64,000 nt of DNA from Bacillota bacterium (GCA_023391695.1 JAEWAK010000060.1:186001-250000); one strand, 5' to 3'. Positions 1 to 9,216 are shown, numbered from the stretch's first letter. The notes: generated by a model from the sequence alone, not told the origin. Made by a program: numbers and translations.

Positions 1-1
1 T

Positions 2-1279
2 TTTACTAATAATGATACGCTAAGCAGCCAGCTCCCCTGTTTTACCCATGCCCTGGCGGCTGCCGGTTATGAAACGGTTTTAATAGGCCGGATGCATTTC
101 GTGGGTATGGACCAGCGCCATGGATTTACAAAAAGATTGGCTCCGGATATGACACCCACAGGATGGAACAGGCCGGTGGAACAACTCAAAAAGGAGAGGG
201 GAGATTTTGCCCGGACTTTTGGGGAACCCTGGTGTACTGAGGTTGTCGGCGGCGGCGAATCTCCCGTATTGCATTACGATGAACAAATCGTGGGGACAGC
301 CCTGGAATATTTAAGACAGGAGCATGAAAAGCCCCAGTTTATTATGGTTGGCACGTATGGCCCGCATTTTCCTTATGTTGCCCCGGACGAGCTTTATCTG
401 AAATATTTGGACAGAGCGGGAATTCCAAAGTTTTTTTATAATATTCCGGATTATATGGAGGATTTTGAACTTCTGAAAAAACGCTGCAATCAGGAGGTGA
501 CTGAAAATACGGTAAGAGGTGTTTATGCTGCATATTGCGGAATGATAGAGCGAATGGACAGCCAGATCGGACAAGTCAGGGATGCCTTTTTAGCCTACAC
601 GGAGAAGAAGAAAAACGGACATATTTTTGGGTATCTTTCCGACCATGGAGACCAGGCCGGGGAAAGAAGGATATTCGGAAAACAGACATTTTTTGAAAAA
701 TCCGTGAGAATACCAATGATTTTTGAGGGCACGGAGATAAAAGCGGGGAAGAAAGTCCTGTCGCCGGTTAGTATTATGGATCTTGGGCCAACGTTGTGTG
801 AGCTGGCGGAAACTGCCTTTTGTGAAGAAGCAGATGGCAAGAGTATGAAAAAGCTGTTGACGGAGGATGGAGCGGAAGATTACGAACGGGTTATAATCAG
901 CCAGTTTATTGATACCTATAAGGAGAAAAATCATTATGGTATTATGATCCGGTATCGGGAATGTAAATTTATCTCCTATCACGGTTATGAGAAATTTGAT
1001 CTGTTGTTTGATTTGAAAAATGATCCGGATGAAACAGTTAATATAATAGAAAGTTTGCCTAAACTGAGAGAATGGTTTATAAAAATTGCAGGCCAATATG
1101 GAAATCCCGAAGAAATTGAGTTGGAACAATACCGGCGGGCACGTAACCTGAACTGGTTCCGATATTACGAGAAAGCTGCCGGATGGGAAGAAACAGAACG
1201 TTGGACAGACAATCCGCCAAGTGCGAGAGGAGAACTTAAAATTGTTGCATACAGAACAGATAAGGAGAAAAGAATATGA
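2..1279 (+). CDS. Sulfatase (family S1), 5' end outside window
   Basis: The frame is open from base 2, so the true start lies upstream; about 425 residues are visible. Sulfatase landmarks are the GYETVLIGRMHF segment (bases 65-100) that follows the active-site helix, a DHGD metal-ligand motif near bases 640-655, and the KQTFFEKSVRIPMIF segment just after it with the lysine typical of the active site. A beta-strand LFDLKNDPDE lies near the C-terminus. The formylglycine motif (C-x-P-x-R) would be upstream of the window and cannot be checked. Family S1 enzymes hydrolyse sulfate esters; the substrate here is unknown. The TGA stop overlaps the next ATG (ATGA), so translation is probably coupled to the TauE-type exporter. 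It belongs to a different branch from the five CMPAR sulfatases further on. Confidence 0.9.
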   Translation, partial: FTNNDTLSSQLPCFTHALAAAGYETVLIGRMHFVGMDQRHGFTKRLAPDMTPTGWNRPVEQLKKERGDFARTFGEPWCTEVVGGGESPVLHYDEQIVGTALEYLRQEHEKPQFIMVGTYGPHFPYVAPDELYLKYLDRAGIPKFFYNIPDYMEDFELLKKRCNQEVTENTVRGVYAAYCGMIERMDSQIGQVRDAFLAYTEKKKNGHIFGYLSDHGDQAGERRIFGKQTFFEKSVRIPMIFEGTEIKAGKKVLSPVSIMDLGPTLCELAETAFCEEADGKSMKKLLTEDGAEDYERVIISQFIDTYKEKNHYGIMIRYRECKFISYHGYEKFDLLFDLKNDPDETVNIIESLPKLREWFIKIAGQYGNPEEIELEQYRRARNLNWFRYYEKAAGWEETERWTDNPPSARGELKIVAYRTDKEKRI

Positions 1280-2061
1280 ATCTTATATTTTTCCTGATAT
1301 GTTTTATTGCTTCCGTTATTGGGGCAATTTGCGGAATCGGAGGGGGAATAATAATCAAGCCGGCCTTGGATGCTTTGGGAACAATGAGTGTTACAGCCAT
1401 AAGTTTTTTATCAGGCTGTACCGTACTTTCCATGACCGGCTATACCGTTATCCGGTCGAAGCTGGAAGGCGTTTCGAATATCAATATGAAAACCGGAACA
1501 CCACTGGCCGTTGGAGCAGCTTTTGGCGGTATAGCCGGTAAAATGTTATTTGAAAGTCTGGCATCCGTATTCCCCGATAAAAACATGATTGGAGCCATAC
1601 AGGCCGCATGCCTGCTGATTATCACAATTGGAACCTTAATTTACGCTTTGAACCGGTCAGGAATTAAAACCTATCAAATGACAAATCTGCCGACGTGCCT
1701 GGTTTTAGGCAGTATATTGGGTATTCTGTCATCATTTCTGGGGATTGGAGGAGGACCCGTTAATCTGGTGATTTTATACTATTTCTTTTCCATGCCTACG
1801 AAGGCGGCAGCTGAAAATTCCCTGTATATCATATTGTTTTCTCAGCTTACAAGCCTGATAAGCACCTTATATTCAGGTAATATACCCCGGTTTCAGCCCG
1901 GTTTGCTGATTCTGATGATAGTGGCAGGGATAGCCGGGGGCGTATGCGGGAGAAAGATTAATAAAAAAATAGATGAAAATCTGGTCGATAAATTATCAGT
2001 TTATATAATGGTTGTTTTAATTGGTATCAATGCTTGTAATATTTGGAAATTTATTTATTGA
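1276..2061 (+). CDS. TauE/SafE family sulfite/sulfate exporter, copy 1
   Basis: A 261-residue, very hydrophobic protein with about eight predicted membrane segments. It has the two family hallmarks in its two homologous halves: CGIGGGIIIKP (residues 19-29) and LGIGGGPVNL (164-173). TauE/SafE proteins (PF01925) are thought to export sulfite, sulfoacetate or related anions from the cytoplasm. The start overlaps the stop of the preceding sulfatase by four bases, so the pair is co-translated. The inferred role is to export sulfate or a derivative released by that sulfatase. Four more copies lie in this window (10699, 28020, 33523, 46528), each downstream of a sulfatase. The exported anion is not shown by the sequence. 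Confidence 0.88.
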   Translation: MNLIFFLICFIASVIGAICGIGGGIIIKPALDALGTMSVTAISFLSGCTVLSMTGYTVIRSKLEGVSNINMKTGTPLAVGAAFGGIAGKMLFESLASVFPDKNMIGAIQAACLLIITIGTLIYALNRSGIKTYQMTNLPTCLVLGSILGILSSFLGIGGGPVNLVILYYFFSMPTKAAAENSLYIILFSQLTSLISTLYSGNIPRFQPGLLILMIVAGIAGGVCGRKINKKIDENLVDKLSVYIMVVLIGINACNIWKFIY

Positions 2062-2150
2062 ATTCAAAATATTTATACTTATAGAGATAATCTTAGATAA
2101 TGTAAAATTTTATAAAGTAAAATCTATAAAGTAAATTCTATAAATGTAAA

Positions 2151-2180
2151 ATAGTCGTTTATATGATAGAAATAGTCGTT
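2151..2180 (+). promoter_or_regulatory. Direct repeats upstream of the chemoreceptor promoter
   Basis: ATAGTCGTT occurs at 2151-2159 and again at 2172-2180, 21 bp apart (two helical turns), ending 19 bp before the -35 box at 2200. This geometry fits two activator subunits on one DNA face. Just upstream (2111-2150) there is also an imperfect 14-bp tandem repeat built on TATAAAGTAAA. The binding protein is unknown. Confidence 0.45.
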
Positions 2181-2199
2181 ATTTAAATAGATATTCCGG

Positions 2200-2228
2200 T
2201 TGAGAGTGTAATATTATTTATATATAAC
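2200..2228 (+). promoter_or_regulatory. Promoter of the chemoreceptor gene
   Basis: TTGAGA (2200-2205) and TATAAC (2223-2228) with a 17-bp spacer form a sigma-70-type promoter. The start site would fall near 2235, about 35 nt before the first candidate start codon at 2270. Confidence 0.55.
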
Positions 2229-2269
2229 AAGAAATCTTAATACCTTTACTTACGAAGGAGAAATTTGAT

Positions 2270-4396
2270 ATGATGAAATTGGGAGCTAAGTATCAGGTTA
2301 AGGGGAAAGAAAAGAAAAACCTGTTTCAAAACAGTGGATTTAATCTTATGAGGAAAGGAGTTACCGTTATGAGGCTTTCTGCTTCGATACGAGTAAAGCT
2401 GATAGCATCCTTTCTGGTTCCGATTATCTTTATTATTATTCTTGGCGTTGCATCTTTTCATAAAGCAGCACAGGGGATCCGCAGCAGTTATGAGCATTCT
2501 ACCAGGCAGGCGGTTAATATGACGACCCAATATCTTAACCTGGGAGTGAATTCCATCAAAACATTGTCCAACCAGTATATCAATGATAATGAGACAAATG
2601 AATATTTTTTCGGATTTTACAGCAAGGATACACTGGAAAGCAACAGCTATCATAGAAATTTGAACAGTTCTGCCATGACAAAAGCATCCGCAGACGATTT
2701 TATCTCCAATATTAGTATTATTTCCGATAAGGTGAAATCAGTAACAACACTAAATTCCCAGGCCGATAATATCTGTGCCGGCTTTTTTGAAACGGAACTG
2801 GGCAGGGGGGTAAATAATTCGAAGGATTCTTATTGGGTCGGAAGCAATGCGTACCTGGATGAAAAACTGGGAACCGGACCGGAAAGTTATTCGTTAAGGC
2901 TTATCAGGAACTTTGCGGGAGCGGATGCATTGATTGTAATAGATATGGATATCAATACGATTCTGGATATACTAAAGAGTATAGATTTTGATAAAACCGG
3001 TACCATCGGACTGGTAACCGGGGATGGAAAAGAGATTATTTCCGGAGACCGGGGAAATGATTCAAAAGCCATATTTACGGATAAGGATTTTTATCAGGAA
3101 GCAGCTGCAGCCGAAGATATCAGCAGGGCATATTATGTAAATATGAATGGGAAAGAGAACCTGTTTATCTATTCAAAACTGGGCGGGACCGGGGCCATGG
3201 TTTGTGCGGTTATACCGAAAAGCACCATACTGGGCCAGGCTGACGGTATTAAACAACTTACGGCCATAATCGTGATCATTGCCTGTATCCTTGCAGTTTT
3301 CACCGGATTGTTTATTTCAACAGGTATTGACAGGACGATTAAAAATATCATATCAAAATTAAAAAAGGCGGCAGGCGGTGACCTGACGGTTGATTTCAGT
3401 ATGAAAAGAAAGGATGAATTCAAGATCCTGGCAGATGAAATCAATGAAACTTTTTCCAATATGAAAGAACTGATCGGGCAGGTAAAAGAAATGAGCGGAG
3501 ATGTGTCCGAAGCTTCGATTGATGTTACAAAAACTTCAGAGGCATTTCTAAAAACGACACAGGACATATCAACAGCTATGAACGATATTGAAAGAGGGGT
3601 TATGCAGCAGGCGGAGGATGCGGAGGAATGCCTGAAACAAATGGATAAACTCTCAAATAAGATTGTGCAGATGGGTGAGAATACCGGCGAAATAGGCAGA
3701 ATAGCAGAAGGCACGAAAAAACGTATTCAGGAAGGAACGGTTGTGACCGGGGAACTGAACCACCAGACCCAATCAACGATTTCGATTACAACGGGCATTG
3801 TCAGGGGAATCGAAGAACTGAATCAGAAATCCATGTCGATCGGTTCTATCATTAACGTTATCAATGATATTTCAAGCCAGACAAATCTTCTTTCATTAAA
3901 TGCATCAATCGAAGCCGCAAGAGCCGGTGAAGTCGGCAGGGGTTTTGCGGTTGTGGCAGACGAAATAAGAAAACTGGCCGAACAGACAAGGCAATCCGTA
4001 AATGATATAAGGGACATCATAGAATCCATTCAGGGTAATACGATGGAGCTTGTGAAATCAGCAAAAAGTGCCGAAAATGTCTTGGTACTGCAGGATACCG
4101 CAGTAAAGAATACGACGGAATCCTATCTGGGAATAAATGAGAGCGTGGATAATCTCATGATACATTTAAAAAGTATTATTGAAAATGTAAATAACGTGGA
4201 AGATGCAAGGACCAGTACTTTGGGAGCCATTGAAAATATCTCAGCCGTACTGGAAGAAATCGCTGCTTCAAGCAATAATGTCAACCAGATATCAAGTAAT
4301 CAGCTGGAGTCTGTGGAATCACTGAATCAATCGGCAGGCCAGTTAAATCAGAATTCGGAGCAGCTGGTACAGGAAGTACAGCGATTTACAGTATAA
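2270..4396 (+). CDS. Methyl-accepting chemotaxis protein
   Basis: A 708-residue chemoreceptor. Order: short cytoplasmic start, membrane segment 1 (about 45-65), extracellular sensor (about 65-325), membrane segment 2 (about 326-350), HAMP linker, long coiled-coil signalling domain. The hairpin tip has the conserved DISSQTNLLSLNASIEAARA and GRGFAVVADEIRKLAEQT segments (about 535-575) that contact CheA/CheW. Two in-frame starts have good ribosome sites: 2270 (AAGGAG at 2255) and 2369 (AAAGGAG at 2354, giving MRLSASIRVKL directly before membrane segment 1). The second would remove 33 residues and fits chemoreceptor architecture equally well; the promoter position favours the first. It stands alone with its own promoter and terminator. 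Sitting beside sulfatase operons, it may sense a related sugar, but nothing in the sequence shows the ligand. Confidence 0.93.
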   Translation: MMKLGAKYQVKGKEKKNLFQNSGFNLMRKGVTVMRLSASIRVKLIASFLVPIIFIIILGVASFHKAAQGIRSSYEHSTRQAVNMTTQYLNLGVNSIKTLSNQYINDNETNEYFFGFYSKDTLESNSYHRNLNSSAMTKASADDFISNISIISDKVKSVTTLNSQADNICAGFFETELGRGVNNSKDSYWVGSNAYLDEKLGTGPESYSLRLIRNFAGADALIVIDMDINTILDILKSIDFDKTGTIGLVTGDGKEIISGDRGNDSKAIFTDKDFYQEAAAAEDISRAYYVNMNGKENLFIYSKLGGTGAMVCAVIPKSTILGQADGIKQLTAIIVIIACILAVFTGLFISTGIDRTIKNIISKLKKAAGGDLTVDFSMKRKDEFKILADEINETFSNMKELIGQVKEMSGDVSEASIDVTKTSEAFLKTTQDISTAMNDIERGVMQQAEDAEECLKQMDKLSNKIVQMGENTGEIGRIAEGTKKRIQEGTVVTGELNHQTQSTISITTGIVRGIEELNQKSMSIGSIINVINDISSQTNLLSLNASIEAARAGEVGRGFAVVADEIRKLAEQTRQSVNDIRDIIESIQGNTMELVKSAKSAENVLVLQDTAVKNTTESYLGINESVDNLMIHLKSIIENVNNVEDARTSTLGAIENISAVLEEIAASSNNVNQISSNQLESVESLNQSAGQLNQNSEQLVQEVQRFTV

Positions 4397-4440
4397 GAAC
4401 CAATCTATACTGTTATAACATAATTCGGAGTAATACAGGC

Positions 4441-4496
4441 AAGACCTCAATTAATAGAAGGAGAAATCTATTTCTATTAGTTTGAGGTCTTTTTTT
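4441..4496 (+). terminator. Rho-independent terminator of the chemoreceptor gene
   Basis: AAGACCTCAA (4441-4450) pairs with TTGAGGTCTT (4482-4491), and inside it AATAGAA (4453-4459) pairs with TTCTATT (4472-4478). A run of T follows (4490-4496). Confidence 0.9.
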
Positions 4497-4643
4497 AAAG
4501 AAAGGATATGCTTCTTTTGTAGCTGTATCAAGGGGCTGCCAGGAACACACTTATATGATGGAAAGAATGGGGAATTCCTCCTCCCTGCATGCAGGAGGTG
4601 GAGCTGGTGAGTGAAAGTATATGATTTACTGCAGCGTATTACT

Positions 4644-5444
4644 TTAAGTATCGGTTTCACCAGGAACACTCTTAGACTGTGTCTGGTGATTGACTTCTTC
4701 AATCAGCAATTCTATAAAGAAGTAAAAGGTAGGCGCATCGTCCAATATGGATTCACTATACAGCCTTGTTATACAGGGAAGAACAATTTTGACATCCGTA
4801 TATTTAGCAATCGGTGGATTTTCAGTCATGGTAATTAATATAATTTTCGCACCGCTCTTATGACAGCTGGTTACGATATCATGATATACTTTTCCGCCGC
4901 TGATGGAAAAAATTATGACTGCATCTTCTCTGGTTAAAATCTCTCCCAAAGCTTCCATTGAATTTAAATCATTAAGAGCATGGGCGTCTATGCGGCATCT
5001 GTTTAAACGAAATGCCAATTGCTGTGCGGAAAAGAAAGAATGATAATGTCCAAGTATAATTATCCTTTTTGCGTTAAGGATCGTTTCAGCTATTTCTTTT
5101 AGTTGTGTAGAATTATATAAAGTCTCTAATTGACCAAAACAATTAAGATATTTTTTGTAAACAGAGTGTAAATTTTCTGAGTCTGCGGAAGCAGGAGTTT
5201 TCGCTGACGCATGAGGAGTATTCATATAACGGTTCATTTCATATTTAAATTCCGAAAATCCGTTGTAGCCCAGCTTTTTGCATAATCGTACAACATTGCT
5301 GCGGGAAGTATTGCAGCGTTCAGCCAATGCCTCTGCCGAATAGCGAATAACATCAACCGGGTATTTGGTTACATAATCGGCTACAAGGCGCTCGCCGACA
5401 GTAAAATTTGATATATTATTATTTATTTTTTCTAAAATATTCAT
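4644..5444 (-). CDS. RpiR-family transcriptional regulator (HTH + SIS)
   Basis: A 266-residue regulator with an N-terminal RpiR helix-turn-helix (about 1-75, recognition region NTSRSNVVRLCKKLGYNGFS) and a C-terminal SIS sugar-phosphate-binding domain (about 125-255, with IIILGHYHSFFSAQQLAFRL and VIIFSISGG). RpiR proteins control sugar-phosphate metabolism and bind phosphosugars through SIS. It is divergent from the PTS/sulfatase operon starting at 5647 and shares its control region, so it very probably regulates that operon and itself. The effector is likely a phosphorylated PTS product. The minus-strand ribosome site AAAGGAG supports the start. Confidence 0.9.
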   Translation of the reverse strand: MNILEKINNNISNFTVGERLVADYVTKYPVDVIRYSAEALAERCNTSRSNVVRLCKKLGYNGFSEFKYEMNRYMNTPHASAKTPASADSENLHSVYKKYLNCFGQLETLYNSTQLKEIAETILNAKRIIILGHYHSFFSAQQLAFRLNRCRIDAHALNDLNSMEALGEILTREDAVIIFSISGGKVYHDIVTSCHKSGAKIILITMTENPPIAKYTDVKIVLPCITRLYSESILDDAPTFYFFIELLIEEVNHQTQSKSVPGETDT

Positions 5445-5468
5445 TTATAAATCTCCTTTATAATCATT

Positions 5469-5549
5469 ATAATAACAAAAAAAATAAAAATTGTCCATTG
5501 AACAATTGTTCAAATAAATATTGACCAAAATGACCAAACGGTGTATACT
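5469..5549. promoter_or_regulatory. Divergent promoters with a 16-bp palindromic operator
   Basis: Plus strand: TTGACC (5521-5526) and TATACT (5544-5549), spacer 17, serves the PTS operon. Minus strand: TGGACA (5497-5492) and TATTAT (5474-5469), spacer 17, serves the RpiR gene. Between the two -35 boxes is a perfect palindrome TTGAACAATTGTTCAA (5498-5513), well placed for one RpiR dimer to control both directions. Confidence 0.75.
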
Positions 5550-5560
5550 AAAGATGCCAG

Positions 5561-5603
5561 TGTACCGGCAAGCGATTGGTATGGATATCAGCTTGTCGGT
5601 ATA
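5561..5603 (+). promoter_or_regulatory. Leader hairpin of the PTS operon
   Basis: TGTACCGGCAAGC (5561-5573) can pair with GCTTGTCGGTATA (5591-5603), a 13-bp stem with two G-U pairs and a 17-nt loop. No T-run follows, so it looks like a leader structure rather than a terminator. A sequence close to its left arm recurs at 28977-29000. Confidence 0.4.
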
Positions 5604-5646
5604 CCAGGAGGATCCCTCAGATTTTAATATTATAAGGAGAGAAGAT

Positions 5647-7038
5647 ATGCAGAAAAACTATGAGCAGATGTCAGAACAGATTATTGCCTGTTCTGGGGGT
5701 GGAAACAATTTTCTTACGGTAACGAATTGTGCAACAAGGGTAAGGGTTACCTACAAAAATATTAACGCAGTTAATATTGAGGAAATGAAAAAAATTGAAG
5801 GCGTTTTATCGGTTATTGTTAATGATGCGGTTCAGATTGTAGTAGGTCCGGGTGCCTGTAACAAAATTGCGGGAATTATACAGGAAAAATTGAATGTACC
5901 TGAGGATACAGAAATAGCCGGCACGGATACAGGAACAAATGAAACAACGGTGAAAAAGAAAAAAAATAATATTTTTAGAATTTTCTCAGATATTTTTGTA
6001 CCTATATTACCGGCCATGATTGCAGGCGGTGTATTACAAGGGTTAAGCAATGTGTTGAAAAACTTTGCTGCCTCCAAAGCAGCCGGTGCCGGTATAGAAG
6101 CAATTGGTGATTTAACGGCAGCCCAGGTGTGGCTGCAAAATTATCATCTGTTAAGTCTGAGTAATATTATTGGAGTAATTTATGCGGCAGTATTTAGTTT
6201 CCTGGCAATTTATGTAGGTTATAATGCGGCAAAAGTGTTTAAGGTTGAACCGGTATTAGGCGCAGTGTTAGGATGTATCACTTTGCAGGGAACTCTTACC
6301 AGCCTGGGCTCAGCAGCAGGTCAGGGAGGGCTGATTGGCGTAATTCTTGGTGTTTTTGTTATGTCATATGTTCAGAAAGCAGTCAGGAAAGTAGTGCCGA
6401 ATGCAGTGGATGTAGTTATAACGCCGGTATTGACAATGCTCATTATAACAGTACTTATGGTTAAAATATTTATGCCGGTATGTGGTATACTATCGTCAGC
6501 TATTGTAAATGGACTTATGTGGCTGCTTAATACCACAGGACCGTTCGGAGGTTTTGTATTATCCGCATTGGCACCCCTGTTAATATCGACCGGACTTCAT
6601 CAGGGTCTGACGGCAGTTCATATGGAAATGATCAATAGTCTTGGCAGGGCACCCCTCCTTGCAGTTCAGGTTATGAGTAATGCCGGAATGGTTGGCGCTT
6701 CCTGTGCAATCTTTTTTATGACAAAACAGAAAGCTGTAAAAGATGCCTGCAAAGGTGCAATACCGACAAGTTTCCTTTGCGTAGGAGAACCGGTTATTTA
6801 CGGGGTATGCCTTCCCTCCGGATTCGGGTTTATTACAGGGTCTATCGGGGCAGGTGTCGGAGGCTTCTTTATCAGACTTTTTGATGTAGCATTCAGTTCT
6901 ATGGGTATGGCAGGCATGTCGGCAATACCACTGGCTGCAGACGGCAAATATCTATATTACATAATTAGTTATTTTATAGGTGCTGCAGCAGCATTTCTAT
7001 TGACACTGTTTGTCGGGAAGGTAAGACATTACCAATAA
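5647..7038 (+). CDS. PTS sugar permease EIIBC, glucose/sucrose family
   Basis: A 463-residue PTS transporter. The EIIB domain (about 1-85) has its phosphorylated cysteine in NCATRVRV (C28). EIIC (about 110-455) has the membrane segments and the conserved HQGLTAVHMEMI and GEPVIYGVCLPSGFGF segments. There is no EIIA domain; the separate EIIA gene at 8716 should supply it. The start at 5647 is chosen because AAGGAGAG lies just upstream. A longer open frame back to 5521 would start with TTG inside the promoter and is rejected. It imports and phosphorylates a sugar that, from its neighbours (sulfatase, 6-phospho-beta-glycosidase, TauE), is inferred to be a sulfated beta-disaccharide. The exact sugar cannot be read from the sequence. 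Confidence 0.92.
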   Translation: MQKNYEQMSEQIIACSGGGNNFLTVTNCATRVRVTYKNINAVNIEEMKKIEGVLSVIVNDAVQIVVGPGACNKIAGIIQEKLNVPEDTEIAGTDTGTNETTVKKKKNNIFRIFSDIFVPILPAMIAGGVLQGLSNVLKNFAASKAAGAGIEAIGDLTAAQVWLQNYHLLSLSNIIGVIYAAVFSFLAIYVGYNAAKVFKVEPVLGAVLGCITLQGTLTSLGSAAGQGGLIGVILGVFVMSYVQKAVRKVVPNAVDVVITPVLTMLIITVLMVKIFMPVCGILSSAIVNGLMWLLNTTGPFGGFVLSALAPLLISTGLHQGLTAVHMEMINSLGRAPLLAVQVMSNAGMVGASCAIFFMTKQKAVKDACKGAIPTSFLCVGEPVIYGVCLPSGFGFITGSIGAGVGGFFIRLFDVAFSSMGMAGMSAIPLAADGKYLYYIISYFIGAAAAFLLTLFVGKVRHYQ

Positions 7039-7103
7039 TAGTTAATAACGGATAGTACTTTGGGGTGAGTTAAAATATCTGGAAAGTAAGAGGTTAAAGA
7101 AAA

Positions 7104-8576
7104 ATGAGAGCAATTATGGTAATGTTCGATACCCTGAGTAAACGATTTTTATCTTCTTATGGGTCGGATTGGACAATCACACCAAATTTTAAAAGACTGG
7201 AAGAAAAATGTATCGTATTTGATAATTTCTATGGCGGAAGCATGCCGTGCATGCCGGCCAGGCGTGAGCTGCATACGGGCAGATATAATTTCCTGCATCG
7301 GGGCTGGGGGCCTTTAGAACCATTTGACCGTTCTGTTATTGCAGAATTGAATAAGGCGGAAATTTATACACATTTGGTTACGGATCATTCCCATTATTTT
7401 GAAGATGGCGGTGCAACCTATCACAACCGGTACGATACCTGGGAAGGCTTCCGTGGGCAGGAAGGAGACCGGTGGGTTCCCCAGATTTGTTCCAAACCAT
7501 CCTTAAATAGAAATTTACTGAACAAACAGGGAATTTCGGCGGTACAACACTATGCAAACCGAAGCAGGATCACCGGTGAAGAGAAAATGCCAAGTGTAGA
7601 AACAATCAATGCAGGGCTTGAATTCCTTGATCATTATAAAACAGAGGACAATTGGTTTTTACAGATTGAGTGTTTTGATCCGCATGAACCTTTTTATGTG
7701 CCGGAAAAGTACCGTGAAATGTATCACTGCGGTACATCGGAAGATGCATATAACTGGCCCCCGTATAACCCGGTAGACAGTACTGTGACCTGTGATAAAT
7801 TAGACGGGCTGAAAAAAGAATATGCGGCGCTTATTACCATGTGTGATCATCACCTGGGGCGCATTCTGGATTTTATGGATAAAAATAAAATGTGGGATGA
7901 TACCATGCTTATTGTAAATACAGATCACGGTTTTTTACTGGGAGAGAAAGGTTTTATGGGTAAAAACTACATGCCGATGTATGATGAAATTATTCATATT
8001 CCTTTCTATATACATGATCCAAGATATGTAGATTGCACAGGCAGAAGAAATGCGTTAGCGCAGACAATCGATATTGCCCCGACTCTGCTGGAATATTTTA
8101 ATGTGCCGATAGAAAATTATCAAATGGATGGAACACCCCTAAAGCCGGTCATAGAAAATGATGAAAAAATTCATGAAAACCTTCTTTTTGGCATTCATGG
8201 TGGTCATGTCAACATTTACGACGGAAAATATCTGCTGATGAAATCCCCGGAAAAAGAAAATCAACCGCTTGTAAGCTATACTTTAATGCCAACAAACATG
8301 AGAGAATTTTATAAAAAAGACATACTGGAACAGGGTATCATGATAAAGGGAAATCGTTTTACAAATGGGATTCCCTGTATAAAGTATCCGGATAAAACTT
8401 ATATTGACCCGATGCAGTTTGGGGATTTATTATTTGATCTGGAAACAGATCCGGGACAGGAAAATCCACTGGATAATAAGGATATTATGCAGGAAATGTG
8501 TGCCAAATTGAAAAAAGAAATGAAAAAAACAGAAGCTCCGGAGGAGGAATTCATACGAATTGGATTGGTTAAGTAA
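7104..8576 (+). CDS. Cytoplasmic sulfatase, CMPAR subfamily, in PTS operon
   Basis: A 490-residue family S1 sulfatase. The formylglycine motif is CMPARRELHTGR (C49, P51, R53). Metal-site candidates are D9 near the N-terminus and D274-H275 in VNTDHG. A conserved FDPHEPF (191-197) carries the histidine expected near the sulfate. The N-terminus MRAIMVMFDT has no signal peptide, so it acts in the cytoplasm. The usual second N-terminal aspartate is replaced (D9-T10). It lies between EIIBC and EIIA of a PTS operon and upstream of a phospho-glycosidase, so it probably desulfates a phosphorylated disaccharide before or after cleavage. C49 must be converted by the maturase encoded at 34576. Substrate unknown. 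Confidence 0.92.
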   Translation: MRAIMVMFDTLSKRFLSSYGSDWTITPNFKRLEEKCIVFDNFYGGSMPCMPARRELHTGRYNFLHRGWGPLEPFDRSVIAELNKAEIYTHLVTDHSHYFEDGGATYHNRYDTWEGFRGQEGDRWVPQICSKPSLNRNLLNKQGISAVQHYANRSRITGEEKMPSVETINAGLEFLDHYKTEDNWFLQIECFDPHEPFYVPEKYREMYHCGTSEDAYNWPPYNPVDSTVTCDKLDGLKKEYAALITMCDHHLGRILDFMDKNKMWDDTMLIVNTDHGFLLGEKGFMGKNYMPMYDEIIHIPFYIHDPRYVDCTGRRNALAQTIDIAPTLLEYFNVPIENYQMDGTPLKPVIENDEKIHENLLFGIHGGHVNIYDGKYLLMKSPEKENQPLVSYTLMPTNMREFYKKDILEQGIMIKGNRFTNGIPCIKYPDKTYIDPMQFGDLLFDLETDPGQENPLDNKDIMQEMCAKLKKEMKKTEAPEEEFIRIGLVK

Positions 8577-8715
8577 TGTAAAACCGATAATCAATAACTA
8601 AAAATCGGATTATACTTGTCTGGTGATACAATGATTATTTAAGTAAATATAATCGGCTATAACATACCTGTAATGTTGCAGCCGGTTCAAATGAAGCAGA
8701 ATGGAGAAATAGAAA
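8577..8715 (+). other. Intercistronic gap with possible hairpin
   Basis: CGGCTataACAT near 8653 and ATGTtgcAGCCG near 8672 can form a small imperfect hairpin around a 7-nt loop. No T-run follows. Otherwise nothing is seen. Confidence 0.3.
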
Positions 8716-9216
8716 ATGGGACTATTCGATAAAATTTTAAAAAAGTCACAGGAGGTTCCTGCGGAGGAAGTTTTGGCAGCTTATGCGGAAGGAGAATTAA
8801 TATCGATCAAAGATGTGAATGATCCGACCTTTGCTGAAGAAGTTTTGGGAAAGGGAGTTGCGATTATACCTGTGAAAGGAGAACTGTATGCGCCAATTGA
8901 CGGAATAGTTACCATGCTGTTTGATACCAGACATGCAATAGCCCTGACAACTGCAATGGGGCAGGAAGTTCTGCTTCATATCGGTATTGATACGGTGGAA
9001 TTAAAGGGCGAATACTTTACTGCAAATGTAAAAGTCGGACAGAAAGTTAAAACAGGTGAATTGCTGATCCGTTTTGACAAAGAAAAAATCCGGGAAAAAG
9101 GATTTGATACCGTAATTCCGATGGTGGTTACCAACCAAGAGGACTTTAGAGAGTTTCAGTTTGAAGAACCCGGTACCGTGAAAAGCGGGGAAACAGTAAT
9201 GACAGTTTACAAATAA
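8716..9216 (+). CDS. PTS EIIA component, glucose family (Crr-like)
   Basis: A 166-residue soluble EIIA. The phosphorylated histidine is H88 in LLHIGIDTV and the second active-site histidine is H73 in DTRHAIAL. The PVKGELYAPIDGIV segment is typical of EIIA-Glc folds. It passes phosphate from HPr to the EIIB domain of the permease at 5647, which lacks its own EIIA. It lies 139 bp after the sulfatase and 31 bp before the GH1 gene, within one operon. Confidence 0.95.
   Translation: MGLFDKILKKSQEVPAEEVLAAYAEGELISIKDVNDPTFAEEVLGKGVAIIPVKGELYAPIDGIVTMLFDTRHAIALTTAMGQEVLLHIGIDTVELKGEYFTANVKVGQKVKTGELLIRFDKEKIREKGFDTVIPMVVTNQEDFREFQFEEPGTVKSGETVMTVYK

Noticed and set aside
4451..4702. 83-residue minus-strand frame beside the RpiR gene
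   Set aside because: Overlaps the chemoreceptor terminator and the 3' end of the RpiR gene, with no ribosome site.
5521..5646. Longer PTS permease starting at TTG 5521
   Set aside because: This start coincides with the -35 box of a well-formed promoter and lacks a ribosome site; ATG 5647 has AAGGAG.
7104..8576. Alkaline-phosphatase or phosphonate monoester hydrolase instead of sulfatase
   Set aside because: Phosphonate monoester hydrolases share the fold and can share C-x-P-x-R, but the linked TauE genes and the maturase in the same island favour sulfatase; not excluded biochemically.
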